Positions 43,902-54,235 of a DNA stretch of 64,000 bases are shown here, piece by piece. Every line of letters begins with the position of its first letter. The stretch's first letter is position 1. This stretch comes from Austwickia sp. GTDB lineage: Bacteria > Actinomycetota > Actinomycetes > Actinomycetales > Dermatophilaceae. A program made the position numbers and the translations under genes. Below the pieces are notes generated by a model. It saw nothing but the letters and a program-made list of their open reading frames with translations, did not search any database and was not told the DNA's origin. The stretch covers positions 806,001-870,000 of the forward strand of contig JADJTI010000001.1 of NCBI GenBank assembly GCA_016711265.1, read 5' to 3'.

Positions 43902-45746
43902 TCAGCGGACGGCCTTGGGCCAATCACCGGCCCGTTCGACGTCCGCGGCGGGAGCCGCGACCGTCGGCTTGGCGTCGACCCCGGCCTCCTTGCGCTGCTC
44001 GGGGGTGATCGGCGCCGGGGCGTCGGTGAGCGGGTCGTAACCGCCGCCGGACTTGGGGAACGCGATCACGTCCCGGATCGAGTCGTACCCGCCCAGCAGC
44101 ATCACGATCCGGTCCCACCCGAAGGCGATCCCTCCATGCGGGGGCGCCCCGAAGGCGAAAGCGTCGAGCAGGAAGCCGAACTTCTCCCGCGCCTCACTCT
44201 CGCTCAGGCCCATCACCGCGAACACCCGCTCCTGGATGTCGCGGCGGTGGATACGGATCGACCCCCCGCCGATCTCGTTGCCGTTGAGCACCATGTCGTA
44301 GGCGTAGGCCAGGGCGGGGCCGGGGTCGGTGTCGAAGGTGTCGAGGAACTCGGCCTTGGGTGAGGTGAAGGCATGGTGTACGGCGGTCCAGGCGCCAGCC
44401 CCGACGGCTACGTCACCAGCGGCGACCGCCTCGGAAGCGGGCTCGAACAGCGGGGCGTCCTTCACCCACAGGAATTCCCAGGCGTTCTCCTCGATCAGCC
44501 CGCAGCGTCGGCCGATCTCTAGCCTGGCCGCGCCGAGCAGCGCACGCGACGCCTTGGCCGGACCCGCGGAGAAGAAGATGCAGTCCCCCGGGGAGGCGCC
44601 GACATGCGCAGCCAACCCCGCCTTCTCCGATTCTGACAAGTTCTTGGCCACCGGGCCGCCCAGTGAGCCGTCCTCGGCCACCAGCACGTACGCCAGTCCC
44701 TTGGCGCCCCGCTGCTTGGCCCAGTCCTGCCAGGCGTCCAGCTGCTTGCGGGGTTGCCCCGCTCCGCCGGGCATGACGACGGCACCGACGTATGCCGCGT
44801 TCGCGGGCTGGAACAGCTTGAACGGCGTGTCCTGGAAGAACTGCGAGCACTCGACCAATTCGTTGCCGAAGCGCAGGTCCGGCTTGTCGGTGCCGAACCG
44901 GGTCATCGCCTCCGTGTAGGTCATCCGGCGCAGCGGCGTGGTGAGCTGCACCCCGATCAGTTCCCAGATTCGGGCCACGATGGCTTCTCCGAGCTCCATC
45001 ACGTCGTCCTCGGTGACGAAGCTCATCTCGATGTCGAGCTGGGTGAACTCCGGCTGACGGTCGGCGCGGAAGTCCTCATCGCGGTAGCACCGGGCGATCT
45101 GGTAGTAGCGCTCCATCCCGGCCACCATGAGCAGTTGCTTGAACAGCTGGGGGCTCTGGGGCAGCGCGTACCAGGAACCGGGGGCCAGACGCGCGGGCAC
45201 CAGGAAGTCGCGGGCGCCCTCGGGGGTCGACCGGGTCAGGGTTGGCGTCTCGATCTCGACGAAGTCCCGCTCGCCGAGCACCGCGCGGGCCGCGGCGTTC
45301 ACCGCCGAGCGCAGCCGCAGCGCGTGACCGGACGACCGCGGGCCCGGGCGACGCAGGTCGAGGTAGCGATACTTCAGCCGCGCCTCTTCGCCGACGCTGA
45401 TCCGTTCGTCGATCTGGAACGGGAGGGGCTGGGCGGCCGAGAGCACCTCGATGGCGTCCGCCAGCACCTCGATGTCGCCGGTGGGCAGGTCGGGGTTGGC
45501 ATTGCCGTCGGGGCGTTCCCGGACGGCGCCGCTGACCTGCACGCAGTATTCGTTGCGCAGCTCGTGGGCGCCACCCTCCTCCAGCACCTCATCGCGCGCC
45601 ACCACCTGGACGACGCCGCTGGCGTCCCGCAGGTCCAGGAAGGCGACCCCACCGTGATCGCGGCGCCGAGCAACCCAGCCGGTGAGGGTGACTGCGGTGC
45701 CGATGTCACGGCTGCGCAGTGTTCCGGCGGTGTGAGTTCTCAGCAC
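43902..45746 (-). CDS. aspS: aspartyl-tRNA synthetase
   Basis: AspRS charges tRNA-Asp (bacterial-type enzymes in organisms with GatCAB may also charge tRNA-Asn; not decidable here). The 614-residue protein has the OB-fold anticodon-binding domain, class II motif 2 (ARCYRDEDFRADRQPEFTQL), the bacterial GAD insertion domain, and motif 3 (GIAFGWDRIVMLLGG). The GTG at 45746 gives the usual LRTHTAGTLRSRDIG start with AAAGGA five to six bases upstream; an ATG at 45770 would add eight residues. Confidence 0.97.
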   Translation of the reverse strand: MLRTHTAGTLRSRDIGTAVTLTGWVARRRDHGGVAFLDLRDASGVVQVVARDEVLEEGGAHELRNEYCVQVSGAVRERPDGNANPDLPTGDIEVLADAIEVLSAAQPLPFQIDERISVGEEARLKYRYLDLRRPGPRSSGHALRLRSAVNAAARAVLGERDFVEIETPTLTRSTPEGARDFLVPARLAPGSWYALPQSPQLFKQLLMVAGMERYYQIARCYRDEDFRADRQPEFTQLDIEMSFVTEDDVMELGEAIVARIWELIGVQLTTPLRRMTYTEAMTRFGTDKPDLRFGNELVECSQFFQDTPFKLFQPANAAYVGAVVMPGGAGQPRKQLDAWQDWAKQRGAKGLAYVLVAEDGSLGGPVAKNLSESEKAGLAAHVGASPGDCIFFSAGPAKASRALLGAARLEIGRRCGLIEENAWEFLWVKDAPLFEPASEAVAAGDVAVGAGAWTAVHHAFTSPKAEFLDTFDTDPGPALAYAYDMVLNGNEIGGGSIRIHRRDIQERVFAVMGLSESEAREKFGFLLDAFAFGAPPHGGIAFGWDRIVMLLGGYDSIRDVIAFPKSGGGYDPLTDAPAPITPEQRKEAGVDAKPTVAAPAADVERAGDWPKAVR

Positions 45747-45795
45747 AATGCGTCCTTTGTCTCGTGGCATGTCCGCCGAAGCGGCCGACCCGATT

Positions 45796-46764
45796 CTACG
45801 GGCGGTCGGCGTCGCCGTACTCGACCCGACCCAGCAGCCAATCGTCCAGGCGGGCGAACGCCCGGCCGCGCACCGGCGGGGCGGACAGGAAGACGTCGTG
45901 GAGCGCCCCGGCGACCATGACCGTCGTGACGTCCGAACCGAGCGCGGGCGCCCACTGCATCATCTGCTGCACGTCCAGCACGGTGTCGGTGTTCATCGCC
46001 TCCGGCACCCACTTGGTCAGCCCAAGCCGGCTGGCGTCGGAGTGCAGCATCAGGATGGGCAGGCTCAGCCGCAGCCCCCGGTGCACCCTGGCCTGAGCCT
46101 TGCGGATGGCCGCCAACCACCCCATGTGCACCGGTGCGCCCTTCACGGGTTTCCACGCCAGGTTGTAGTTCCATTCGCCGCGATAGTCGACGTGCAACGA
46201 CTCACCGTAGGCGGGGCTGACGGTGTGCGGCAGCACCACCTGGGGCAGCCCGCGTCCGGCCCCCCGGATCAGCCAGGTCCCCGCTGTCCGCATCAGCCAC
46301 CGTTCCTGTAGCTCCAACCACGGGCTGTTCAGGATGAGCGCCTGGGGGCGTACGGCGTCGCGCCGGTCGGCCAGCCACAGCGGCGCCAGCAGCCCGCCCG
46401 TGGAATGGCCCATCACCACGAGGCCATCGTGACCGTCGCCGCGGATCAGCGCGACGGCGGCGTCCAACTCCTCGTAGTACTCCCGAAGATCGAGGGTGTA
46501 GTACGGCATCGCCTCCGGGCGGATCGATCGGCCATAGTGCCGCAGGTCCAGGGCATAGAAGTCATATCCCAGGGCGGCGAAGTGCTCGGCGAGGTGGGTC
46601 TGGAAGAAGTAGTCGATCCAGCCGTGCAGGTACAGGACGGCGCCGCGGGTGTTGGTGGCCGCGCGGTGTCGGACCAGCGTGGCGCTGAGGTTTCCCGACA
46701 GCGGGATCTCCCGCGCGGTGTACCCCGGTCCGAGGTGGTCCTCGATGTCCAACATGTCAGCCAT
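45796..46764 (-). CDS. alpha/beta hydrolase (serine aminopeptidase S33-like)
   Basis: The 322-residue protein has the nucleophile elbow VVMGHSTGGLLA, an oxyanion-region motif YLHGWIDYFFQ, and an acid/His pair likely in LHSDAS and GALHDVF. Relatives include lysophospholipases and monoacylglycerol lipases (Hydrolase_4 type). The substrate is unknown. It has no signal peptide. It lies between aspS and the nudix gene. Confidence 0.87.
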   Translation of the reverse strand: MADMLDIEDHLGPGYTAREIPLSGNLSATLVRHRAATNTRGAVLYLHGWIDYFFQTHLAEHFAALGYDFYALDLRHYGRSIRPEAMPYYTLDLREYYEELDAAVALIRGDGHDGLVVMGHSTGGLLAPLWLADRRDAVRPQALILNSPWLELQERWLMRTAGTWLIRGAGRGLPQVVLPHTVSPAYGESLHVDYRGEWNYNLAWKPVKGAPVHMGWLAAIRKAQARVHRGLRLSLPILMLHSDASRLGLTKWVPEAMNTDTVLDVQQMMQWAPALGSDVTTVMVAGALHDVFLSAPPVRGRAFARLDDWLLGRVEYGDADRP

Positions 46765-46849
46765 GACGTCTCCCTCGGGGCCTGGTGGCGGGCGGCGCGG
46801 TCAGGTTACACCGCATCCTGTCCGGCCCCGTCGAGGATCGGGTCCGGTG

Positions 46850-46902
46850 GTCAGTGCCGGTCAGTGCCGGTCAGGTGCCGGTCAGGTGCCGGTCGGGTGC
46901 CG
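46850..46902. repeat. 10-11-bp tandem repeat x5 across the nudix stop codon
   Basis: Units GTCAGTGCCG (two) and GTCAGGTGCCG-like (three) run from 46850 to 46902. The stop codon of the nudix gene (46882-46884) lies in the repeat, so the repeat forms the 3' end of the gene and continues beyond it. The 117-base gap 46765-46881 holds nothing else. Confidence 0.8.
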
Positions 46903-47576
46903 GTACGACGGGTGCTGCGGCCAGGGTGCGTCGTGACTACGCAAGGTCTGCCAACCGCGGGCCCGCCCGGCGTGCGCGGCCAGGATGCCCATGATCGCGG
47001 AGGCGTTGTTGAGTCGGCCGGTGAGGGCGGCGGTGTGCGCCTCGTCGAGGTCGACCCACCCCCCTGCCATGCCCAGTTCCTCGCCGGTGCGGGCGTGACG
47101 CTGTTCGGCGGGTACGTCGGCCAGCTCCCGGGCCACGAAGATCCGGATCGCCTCGCTCATGGCGCCCGGTGAGGGGTAGAAGTCGAGCAGCACGTCCCAA
47201 CGGCCGGCGACCAGGTCGGCCTCTTCGGCGAGTTCTCTGGCGGCGGCCTGCCACGGCGGCTCGCTCTGGACGTCCAACAGCCCGGCCGGCAGTTCCCACT
47301 CCAGCGTGGTCACCGGGTGGCGGTACTGCTTGACCAGGAACACCTGGTCACGCGGTCGGTCGGCGGACGACGCGGGGTCCGGACGCAGGGCCACGACGAC
47401 CACGGCGCCGGGGTGCCCGATGTACTCCCGGCGGACCACACCGGCGGCGCCGAGCTCGACATCATCGCGGTGCACATCCCAGATCAACCCGTGGTAGCGG
47501 ATCTCACGCCCCTGGACGGGCTTGGACCCGACCTCGTCGGCGAGCTCACTCGCCGTCAGGACCGGGGCGGACAGAC

Positions 47577-47580
<4 letters not shown>
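46882..47580 (-). CDS. NUDIX hydrolase, ADP-ribose pyrophosphatase type
   Basis: The 232-residue protein has a Nudix box GLLDVQSEPPWQAAARELAE followed by EADL, with the REL-EE core that binds metal. The upstream strands GAVVVVALRPD and VFLVKQYRHPVTTLEWELPAG are typical of ADP-ribose pyrophosphatases. It overlaps pyrG as ATGA; the pyrG-nudix pairing is common in Actinobacteria. The last residues come from a tandem repeat. Confidence 0.92.
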
Positions 47581-49286
<1,706 letters not shown>

Positions 49287-49297
49287 GGGCTTTAACT

Positions 49298-51211
49298 CTA
49301 CGTCATGCCCACCGGGCCTCGGTGACCGCCCCGCGTGTCCGCGAAGGCCGACGCGAGCAGTTCGCGGGCGTGTTCGATCGCGACGTCGCTGTCGGCGGAC
49401 CCGGCCATCATCCGCGCCAGTTCACGCAGGCGACCGTCGTCGTCGAGGACGACCACGTCGCTCGTGGTCACCTCGGCCCCGTCGCGGGAGGACTTGTGAA
49501 TGGTGATGTGCCGGTCGGCGTACGCCGCCACCTGCGCCAGGTGCGTCACCACGATCACCTGGGTGTGTTGGGCCAAGGCCGCCAGCCGGGCGCCGATGGC
49601 CAGAGCCGCGGCGCCCCCCACTCCCGCGTCGACCTCGTCGAACACCAAGGTGGTCAGCCCGCCCTCCTCGTCCCCGGCCTGCTCGTCCCCGGCCTGCTCG
49701 TCCCCGGCCGGCCCGGGGTCGGCGGTCCGGGCCCCATGGGTGGTGCGCCGCTGGTGGGTCACCACTTCGATGGCGAGCATCACTCTGGACAGTTCGCCAC
49801 CGGAGGCCGCCTTGGCCACGGTCCGCGGCGGGGTGCCGGGGTTGGCGGCGAGGCGGATCTCCACCTCGTCGCCGCCGTGCGGACCCAACGCGCCGGCGGC
49901 GCTGACATCGACCTCGACCACGGCGTGCGGCATGGCCAGCTGCTCGAGTTCGACGCTGATCGCCGTCTCCAGGACCAGGGCCTCGCGGCGCCGGTGCTCG
50001 GTGAGCGCTGCCGCGGCGCGCTGGAGTTCCCCGGTGACGGTGTCCAGGCTCTCGCGCGTCTGGGTGAGCCGATCGGTGAGCGAGTCCAACTGAGCCACCC
50101 GCAGGGCAGCCTGCTCGGCCCACGCCAGCGCCTCATCCACGGTTCCGCCGTAACCCCGGGTGAGCCGGGTCAGGTCGGCCCGGCGCTGCTGGACCCAGGC
50201 CAGCCGGTTCGGGTCACCCTCGAGTCCGTCGAGGTAGCCGGCCAGTTCCGCGCCGACGTCCGCACTCAGGTAGGTCAGCTCGGCAACCCGGTCTGCCAGG
50301 GCCGCCAGGTGTTCGTCGTGAGCCGCGGCCTGGGCCAAGGCGGCGCGTGCCTGGGCCAGGAGATCGGCGGCTCCCGGGCCGTCCTGCCCGGATCCATTCA
50401 CTCCGCCGAACCCGCCGAACCCTTCGAACCCGCCGACCCCGTCGGCCGAGGTACCCCCCGCGAGCAGGGCGTGTGCCCGCAGCGCCGCCGCGCGCAGCGC
50501 GTCGGCGTGGGCCAGCCGTTCCTCCTCAGCGGCCAGCCTGCGGTCCTCCCCCGGCGTCGGGTTGAGTTCCTCGATCGCTGCCAGCTGCGTCTGCAGCACG
50601 GTGGCCTGGACCAACCGATCCCGGTTGAGCTCTTCCAGCTCGGCGAGCTCGGCGCGCAGCCGGGACACCTCGTCGTAGCGGCGCCGGTAGGCGTCCAGGG
50701 CAGCGCCCAGGGCCGGGCCGCCGTACCCGTCGAGCAGGCTGCGGTGCTGGTCGGGACGGCGCAGCCGCCACTGGTCGGCCTGACCGTGGACCGCCACCAG
50801 CCGGTGGCCGAGGGCGGCCAGCACCGCGATCGGCGCCTGACGGCCCCCGACGTACGCTTTGGATCGGCCGTCGGCTCCCACGGTTCGCACGAGCACGACG
50901 CTGCCGTCCTCGGACTCACCACCGGCGTCGGCCACCCGGGCCAGCGCCGGATGACCCTGCGGTACGTCGACACAGCCCTCCACCACGACCGCCCGGGCCC
51001 CGGTCCGCACCAGTGAGCTGTCTCCCCGCGCCCCCAGCAGCAGACCCAGCCCGCTGACCACCATCGTCTTGCCGGCGCCGGTCTCCCCGGTCAGCACGTT
51101 GAGCCCGTCGGCGAGTTCGACGAACGCGTCCTCGATCACCCCGAGCCGTTGGATCCGCAGGTCACGTAGCCCCCCGCGGCGCTCCACCGGGTCCGGCGTC
51201 GGGCCGCTCAC
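49298..51211 (-). CDS. recN: DNA repair protein RecN
   Basis: RecN is an SMC-like ATPase for double-strand break repair. The 637-residue protein has Walker A GETGAGKTMVVSGLGLLLGA near the N-terminus, coiled-coil arms, and the C-terminal signature/Walker B (ASGGELSRVMLAIEV, TTLVFDEVDAGVGG). It is longer than usual (about 570-590) because of Gly/Phe-rich and Gly-Asp-Glu-Gln-Ala repeat inserts. The GTG at 51211 overlaps the nadK stop as GTGA; an internal GTG is also possible, since family homology begins at LRDLRIQRLGVIED. Confidence 0.94.
   Translation of the reverse strand: MSGPTPDPVERRGGLRDLRIQRLGVIEDAFVELADGLNVLTGETGAGKTMVVSGLGLLLGARGDSSLVRTGARAVVVEGCVDVPQGHPALARVADAGGESEDGSVVLVRTVGADGRSKAYVGGRQAPIAVLAALGHRLVAVHGQADQWRLRRPDQHRSLLDGYGGPALGAALDAYRRRYDEVSRLRAELAELEELNRDRLVQATVLQTQLAAIEELNPTPGEDRRLAAEEERLAHADALRAAALRAHALLAGGTSADGVGGFEGFGGFGGVNGSGQDGPGAADLLAQARAALAQAAAHDEHLAALADRVAELTYLSADVGAELAGYLDGLEGDPNRLAWVQQRRADLTRLTRGYGGTVDEALAWAEQAALRVAQLDSLTDRLTQTRESLDTVTGELQRAAAALTEHRRREALVLETAISVELEQLAMPHAVVEVDVSAAGALGPHGGDEVEIRLAANPGTPPRTVAKAASGGELSRVMLAIEVVTHQRRTTHGARTADPGPAGDEQAGDEQAGDEEGGLTTLVFDEVDAGVGGAAALAIGARLAALAQHTQVIVVTHLAQVAAYADRHITIHKSSRDGAEVTTSDVVVLDDDGRLRELARMMAGSADSDVAIEHARELLASAFADTRGGHRGPVGMT
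49667..49711. repeat. 15-bp tandem repeat x3 inside recN
   Basis: CTCGTCCCCGGCCTG occurs at 49667, 49682 and (with one change) 49697, encoding a Gly-Asp-Glu-Gln-Ala repeat. The period keeps frame. Confidence 0.85.
50403..50438. repeat. 9-bp tandem repeat x4 inside recN
   Basis: CCGCCGAAC-like units at 50403, 50412, 50421 and 50430 encode a Gly-Phe-Gly-type segment in the coiled-coil region. The period keeps frame. Confidence 0.8.
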
Positions 51212-52124
51212 CCCAGCATCCGGCGGTGGGCGGCCCCCCGCCATCCCTCGACGGGCAAGTGGAACTTCTCGACGATGCGATCGGTGAACGGCTCGGTCGT
51301 CAACCGCACGAGGCGCACCGGGATCTGGCTGCGGACCACCTCCACCCTCGCGCCGTCGGGCAGTTCGACGGGTCGGGCACCGTCGCACCACATCACGCCG
51401 CGGCCCTGGGCTCCCGGGACGAGTTCGACCGCCACGTGGGAGTCCTTGCCGACCACGACCGGGCGGGCGAACAGCGCGTGAGCCGAGATCGGCACGATGA
51501 GCAGCGCCTGCACGTCCGGCCACATCACCGGCCCGCCCGCGGAGAAGGCGTACGCCGTTGACCCGGTCGGGGTGGCCACGATCAGCCCGTCGCATCCCCA
51601 GGTGGACAGGGGGCGGCCCTCGATCTCCAGGTTCAGCTCGATCATCCGCTCGCGGGCGGCCTTCTCCACGGTCACTTCGTTGAGCGCCCAACTGCGGGCC
51701 AGGTCGCGGTCACCGAGCCGGGCCACGACGTCCAGGGTCATCCGGTCCTCGACCAGGTAGTCGGCAGCCACGACGCGTTCGACGGTGCCCGGCAGGTCGG
51801 CGCGGTCCGCTTCGGCGAGGAAGCCAACGTGGCCGAAATTGACTCCCAGGAGGGGCACGCCGCACCCTCGGGAGAGTTCGGCGCCGCGCAGGATCGTGCC
51901 GTCGCCCCCAGGACGAAGACCAGCTCGCAGCCGCGGGCCGGGTGGTCTCCTTCGGCGGGGACGATCGCCGCCCCCAGGTCGGCGTAGTGCGCGACCTGGT
52001 CGGGCGGTACGGCGACCTGGATGCCGGCGCGGGCCAGCATGTGGGCCACCTCGCGGGTGTGTTCCTGCAGGTCGGTGCGGCTGCTGTGCGCCAGCAGCAG
52101 GACGCGCCGGTCGGCGCCTGTCAC
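51208..52124 (-). pseudogene. nadK: NAD kinase, single-base frameshift at the GGDG motif
   Basis: NadK makes NADP from NAD and is usually essential. The GTG at 52124 overlaps the tlyA stop (GTGA) and opens a frame starting TGADRRVLLLAHSSRTDLQE and ending ...ELVFVLG. At the C-run 51905-51909 the frame breaks. The correct continuation, GDGTILRGAELSRG, is found in another frame down to 51208 and includes NFGHVGFLAE and ATPTGSTAYAFSAGGP. Adding one G on the coding strand restores VLGGDGT and a 305-residue protein of normal length. Because the gene is essential and the site is a homopolymer, a sequencing error is the likeliest cause; a true mutation cannot be excluded. Confidence 0.85.
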
Positions 52125-53014
52125 GGCTCGCGAACCGGTTTGTCCCCCACGACCACTGCCCACACCGCAGATCGTACGGCGTCTCTCGAGAGCCGCGTCG
52201 ACGCAGGGTCGCACAGCCACACCAAGAACTCCCGGTTCCCGGAGCCGCCGGGCAGCGGGCTGGCGGCCAGTCCCGCCAGGCCCCAGCCGGTGGCCTGGGC
52301 CTGATCGACCACCTGGTGGACGGCCCCGGCACGATCCTGCGGGGAGCGCACGACCCCGGATCGGGGCAACCGTTCTCGGCCGACCTCGAATTGCGGCTTC
52401 ACCAGGAATATCGCCTGGCCGACGGGGCGGCATACCTGACGCAATGGGCCCAGGACCACGGACAGGGAGATGAAGCTGAGGTCGGCGACGACGACGTCGT
52501 AGGCCGCCGCGTCGGCGGCGCCAAGATTGCGCACGTTGGTGCCGGAGCGTTCGCGGACCCGGGGGTCGGCCCGCAGCCGGGCATCGAGCTGAGCGTGCCC
52601 CACGTCCACCGCGTCGACCTGCGCGGCTCCCCACTGCAGAAGCGCCTGAGTAAACCCGCCGGTGGACGCGCCAGCATCAAGACAGTGCGCGCCTGCGACG
52701 GCCGAGGCGAACTCCGGCCAGGTGTGCAGGGCATGCGCCAGTTTCCGATATCCGCGGCCCACCTCGTGGAAGGAGTCACCCGGGTCGGCCGGCTCCGCGG
52801 TGTTGGGTCGGGGCAATGCCGCGTGGGGCTGCAGGCGCAGCGATTGCTCGGGGGTGACGAGGCCGGCGACGCGGCGAGCGGCCACCCCGTCCACCTGGAC
52901 GGCGCCGGCCTCGATGAGTTCACGCGCCTGCCCGCGCGAGCGGGCCAGGCCGCGGTCGACCAGGGCTCGGTCCAGGCGCACGCGCCGTACGCCGTCAGCC
53001 GCCATCCCGGCCAC
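52121..53014 (-). CDS. tlyA: TlyA-family rRNA 2'-O-methyltransferase (hemolysin-like)
   Basis: TlyA proteins methylate 16S and sometimes 23S rRNA, and their presence decides capreomycin sensitivity in mycobacteria. The 297-residue protein has an N-terminal S4 RNA-binding domain (VRLDRALVDRGLARSRGQA) and an FtsJ-like methyltransferase domain with SAM site LDAGASTGGFTQALLQ and catalytic region VADLSFISL and LVKPQFEVGRE. Two starts are possible (GTG 53014 or ATG 53005). Confidence 0.94.
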   Translation of the reverse strand: MAGMAADGVRRVRLDRALVDRGLARSRGQARELIEAGAVQVDGVAARRVAGLVTPEQSLRLQPHAALPRPNTAEPADPGDSFHEVGRGYRKLAHALHTWPEFASAVAGAHCLDAGASTGGFTQALLQWGAAQVDAVDVGHAQLDARLRADPRVRERSGTNVRNLGAADAAAYDVVVADLSFISLSVVLGPLRQVCRPVGQAIFLVKPQFEVGRERLPRSGVVRSPQDRAGAVHQVVDQAQATGWGLAGLAASPLPGGSGNREFLVWLCDPASTRLSRDAVRSAVWAVVVGDKPVREP

Positions 53015-53165
53015 TGTCGCTCAACCGTTCGGTGAGCACCTGGGCGAGCCGTTCCCCCGCCACGATGCGCCCGTCGAGATCCTCGGGCGGGAGCTCCTGC
53101 AGTCTCCGCAGGGCCTCCTGCATAACGTCGCCATCCAGCGGCGACGACGGAATCGCGTCATTCAT
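52995..53165 (-). CDS. small conserved-position protein, 56 residues, unknown function
   Basis: The ATG at 53165 overlaps the HAD gene stop as ATGA. The product starts MNDAIPSSPLDGDVMQEAL, contains LQELPPEDLDGRIVAGERLA, and ends in a Ser/Asp/Gly tail. It is acidic, predicted helical, and has no Cys or membrane helix. Small proteins at this position between the HAD phosphatase and tlyA are known in other Actinobacteria. I do not recognise a function. Confidence 0.75.
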   Translation of the reverse strand: MNDAIPSSPLDGDVMQEALRRLQELPPEDLDGRIVAGERLAQVLTERLSDSGRDGG

Positions 53166-54235
53166 CGCGGGTCTCCCGGAGCGAGCCAGTCGCTGATCCG
53201 GCGCCAGGTCTCGTCGTCGATGCCCAGGGTCGTGGCCGGCGCCCGGTCGCGGGCGTCGCGCGCGGCCCACACCAGCGCCACGAGGGCCCGCAGGCGGGTT
53301 TCGGGGCATCCGGAGTCACCGAGGACCACCTGGCCGTCGCGCAGGGACACCGTCGCCTCGCCGCATCGCCCGGTCCACCGGTGGCCGTCGCTGTCGCTGT
53401 CGACGATCGGGTCGGTGTACGGCGCGTGCAGGGCCCGCAGGTCGACCGCGAGGTAGCGGGGGCGGGATTCGTCGTCGGCGGCGCAGACCGCCTCGACCTG
53501 GTGGACGCCGGTGGTGACGAGCAGACTGGGCATCCCCGCCCGGTTGGCGCCGATGATGTCGGTGTCGAGGCGATCGCCGATCGCCAGGATCTGGTCGTTG
53601 CGGCAGCCCAGCCGCCGCGCGCACAGCTCGTACAGCGGGGTCTCGGGTTTGCCCACCGCCACCGGGTCAACCGACACCGCCGCCCGCACGGCCTGGACGA
53701 GGGAGCCGTTGCCGGGGGCGATGCCGTCACTGGTGGGGATCGTGGCGTCCAGGTTCGTGGCCACCCACTGCGCACCGGCCTGGATCGCGAAGGCCGCGAC
53801 GGCCAGGTCGCGCCAGGACACCTCCGGTCCGTACCCCTGGAGGACGGCCAGCGGCTTCTCGCCCGCCGACCGATCGGCGTCGCTTGCCCTCACCGGGCGC
53901 AGGCCAACTTCCGACAGAGCGGTCGACACCCCCGGTCCGCCAACGGCCAGGACCGTGGCGTCCGCGGGCAGGCTGTCCGCGAGGTACGCCGCCCCGGCCA
54001 TCGAGCTGTTGACGACACTGTCGGTCGGCGCGTCGAGCCCGAGCTCCCGCAACTGTGCGGCCACCACGGCCGGCTCGCGGCCCGCGTTGTTGGTGGCGTA
54101 GGCGATCGACACGCCGTCGCCGCGTGCGGTCTCGAGCGCCTCCACGGCGTACGGGATGGGTTCGTGCGATCGGTACACGACGCCGTCCAGATCGCACACG
54201 ATGCCGCGGAAGCTGGAGACGAGGGCCTGCGTCAC
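53162..54235 (-). CDS. HAD-superfamily IIA phosphatase (NagD/PGP-like)
   Basis: The 357-residue protein has the HAD nucleophile motif VCDLDGVVYRSHEPIPYA, motif II around ATNNAGREP, Lys in AVGKPETPLYELC, and the final motif AIGDRLDTDIIGANRAGM. These match the IIA cap subfamily that includes 4-nitrophenyl and phosphoglycolate phosphatases. About 100 C-terminal residues beyond the core are of unknown role. The GTG at 54235 overlaps the TPR gene stop as GTGA. Confidence 0.92.
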   Translation of the reverse strand: MTQALVSSFRGIVCDLDGVVYRSHEPIPYAVEALETARGDGVSIAYATNNAGREPAVVAAQLRELGLDAPTDSVVNSSMAGAAYLADSLPADATVLAVGGPGVSTALSEVGLRPVRASDADRSAGEKPLAVLQGYGPEVSWRDLAVAAFAIQAGAQWVATNLDATIPTSDGIAPGNGSLVQAVRAAVSVDPVAVGKPETPLYELCARRLGCRNDQILAIGDRLDTDIIGANRAGMPSLLVTTGVHQVEAVCAADDESRPRYLAVDLRALHAPYTDPIVDSDSDGHRWTGRCGEATVSLRDGQVVLGDSGCPETRLRALVALVWAARDARDRAPATTLGIDDETWRRISDWLAPGDPR

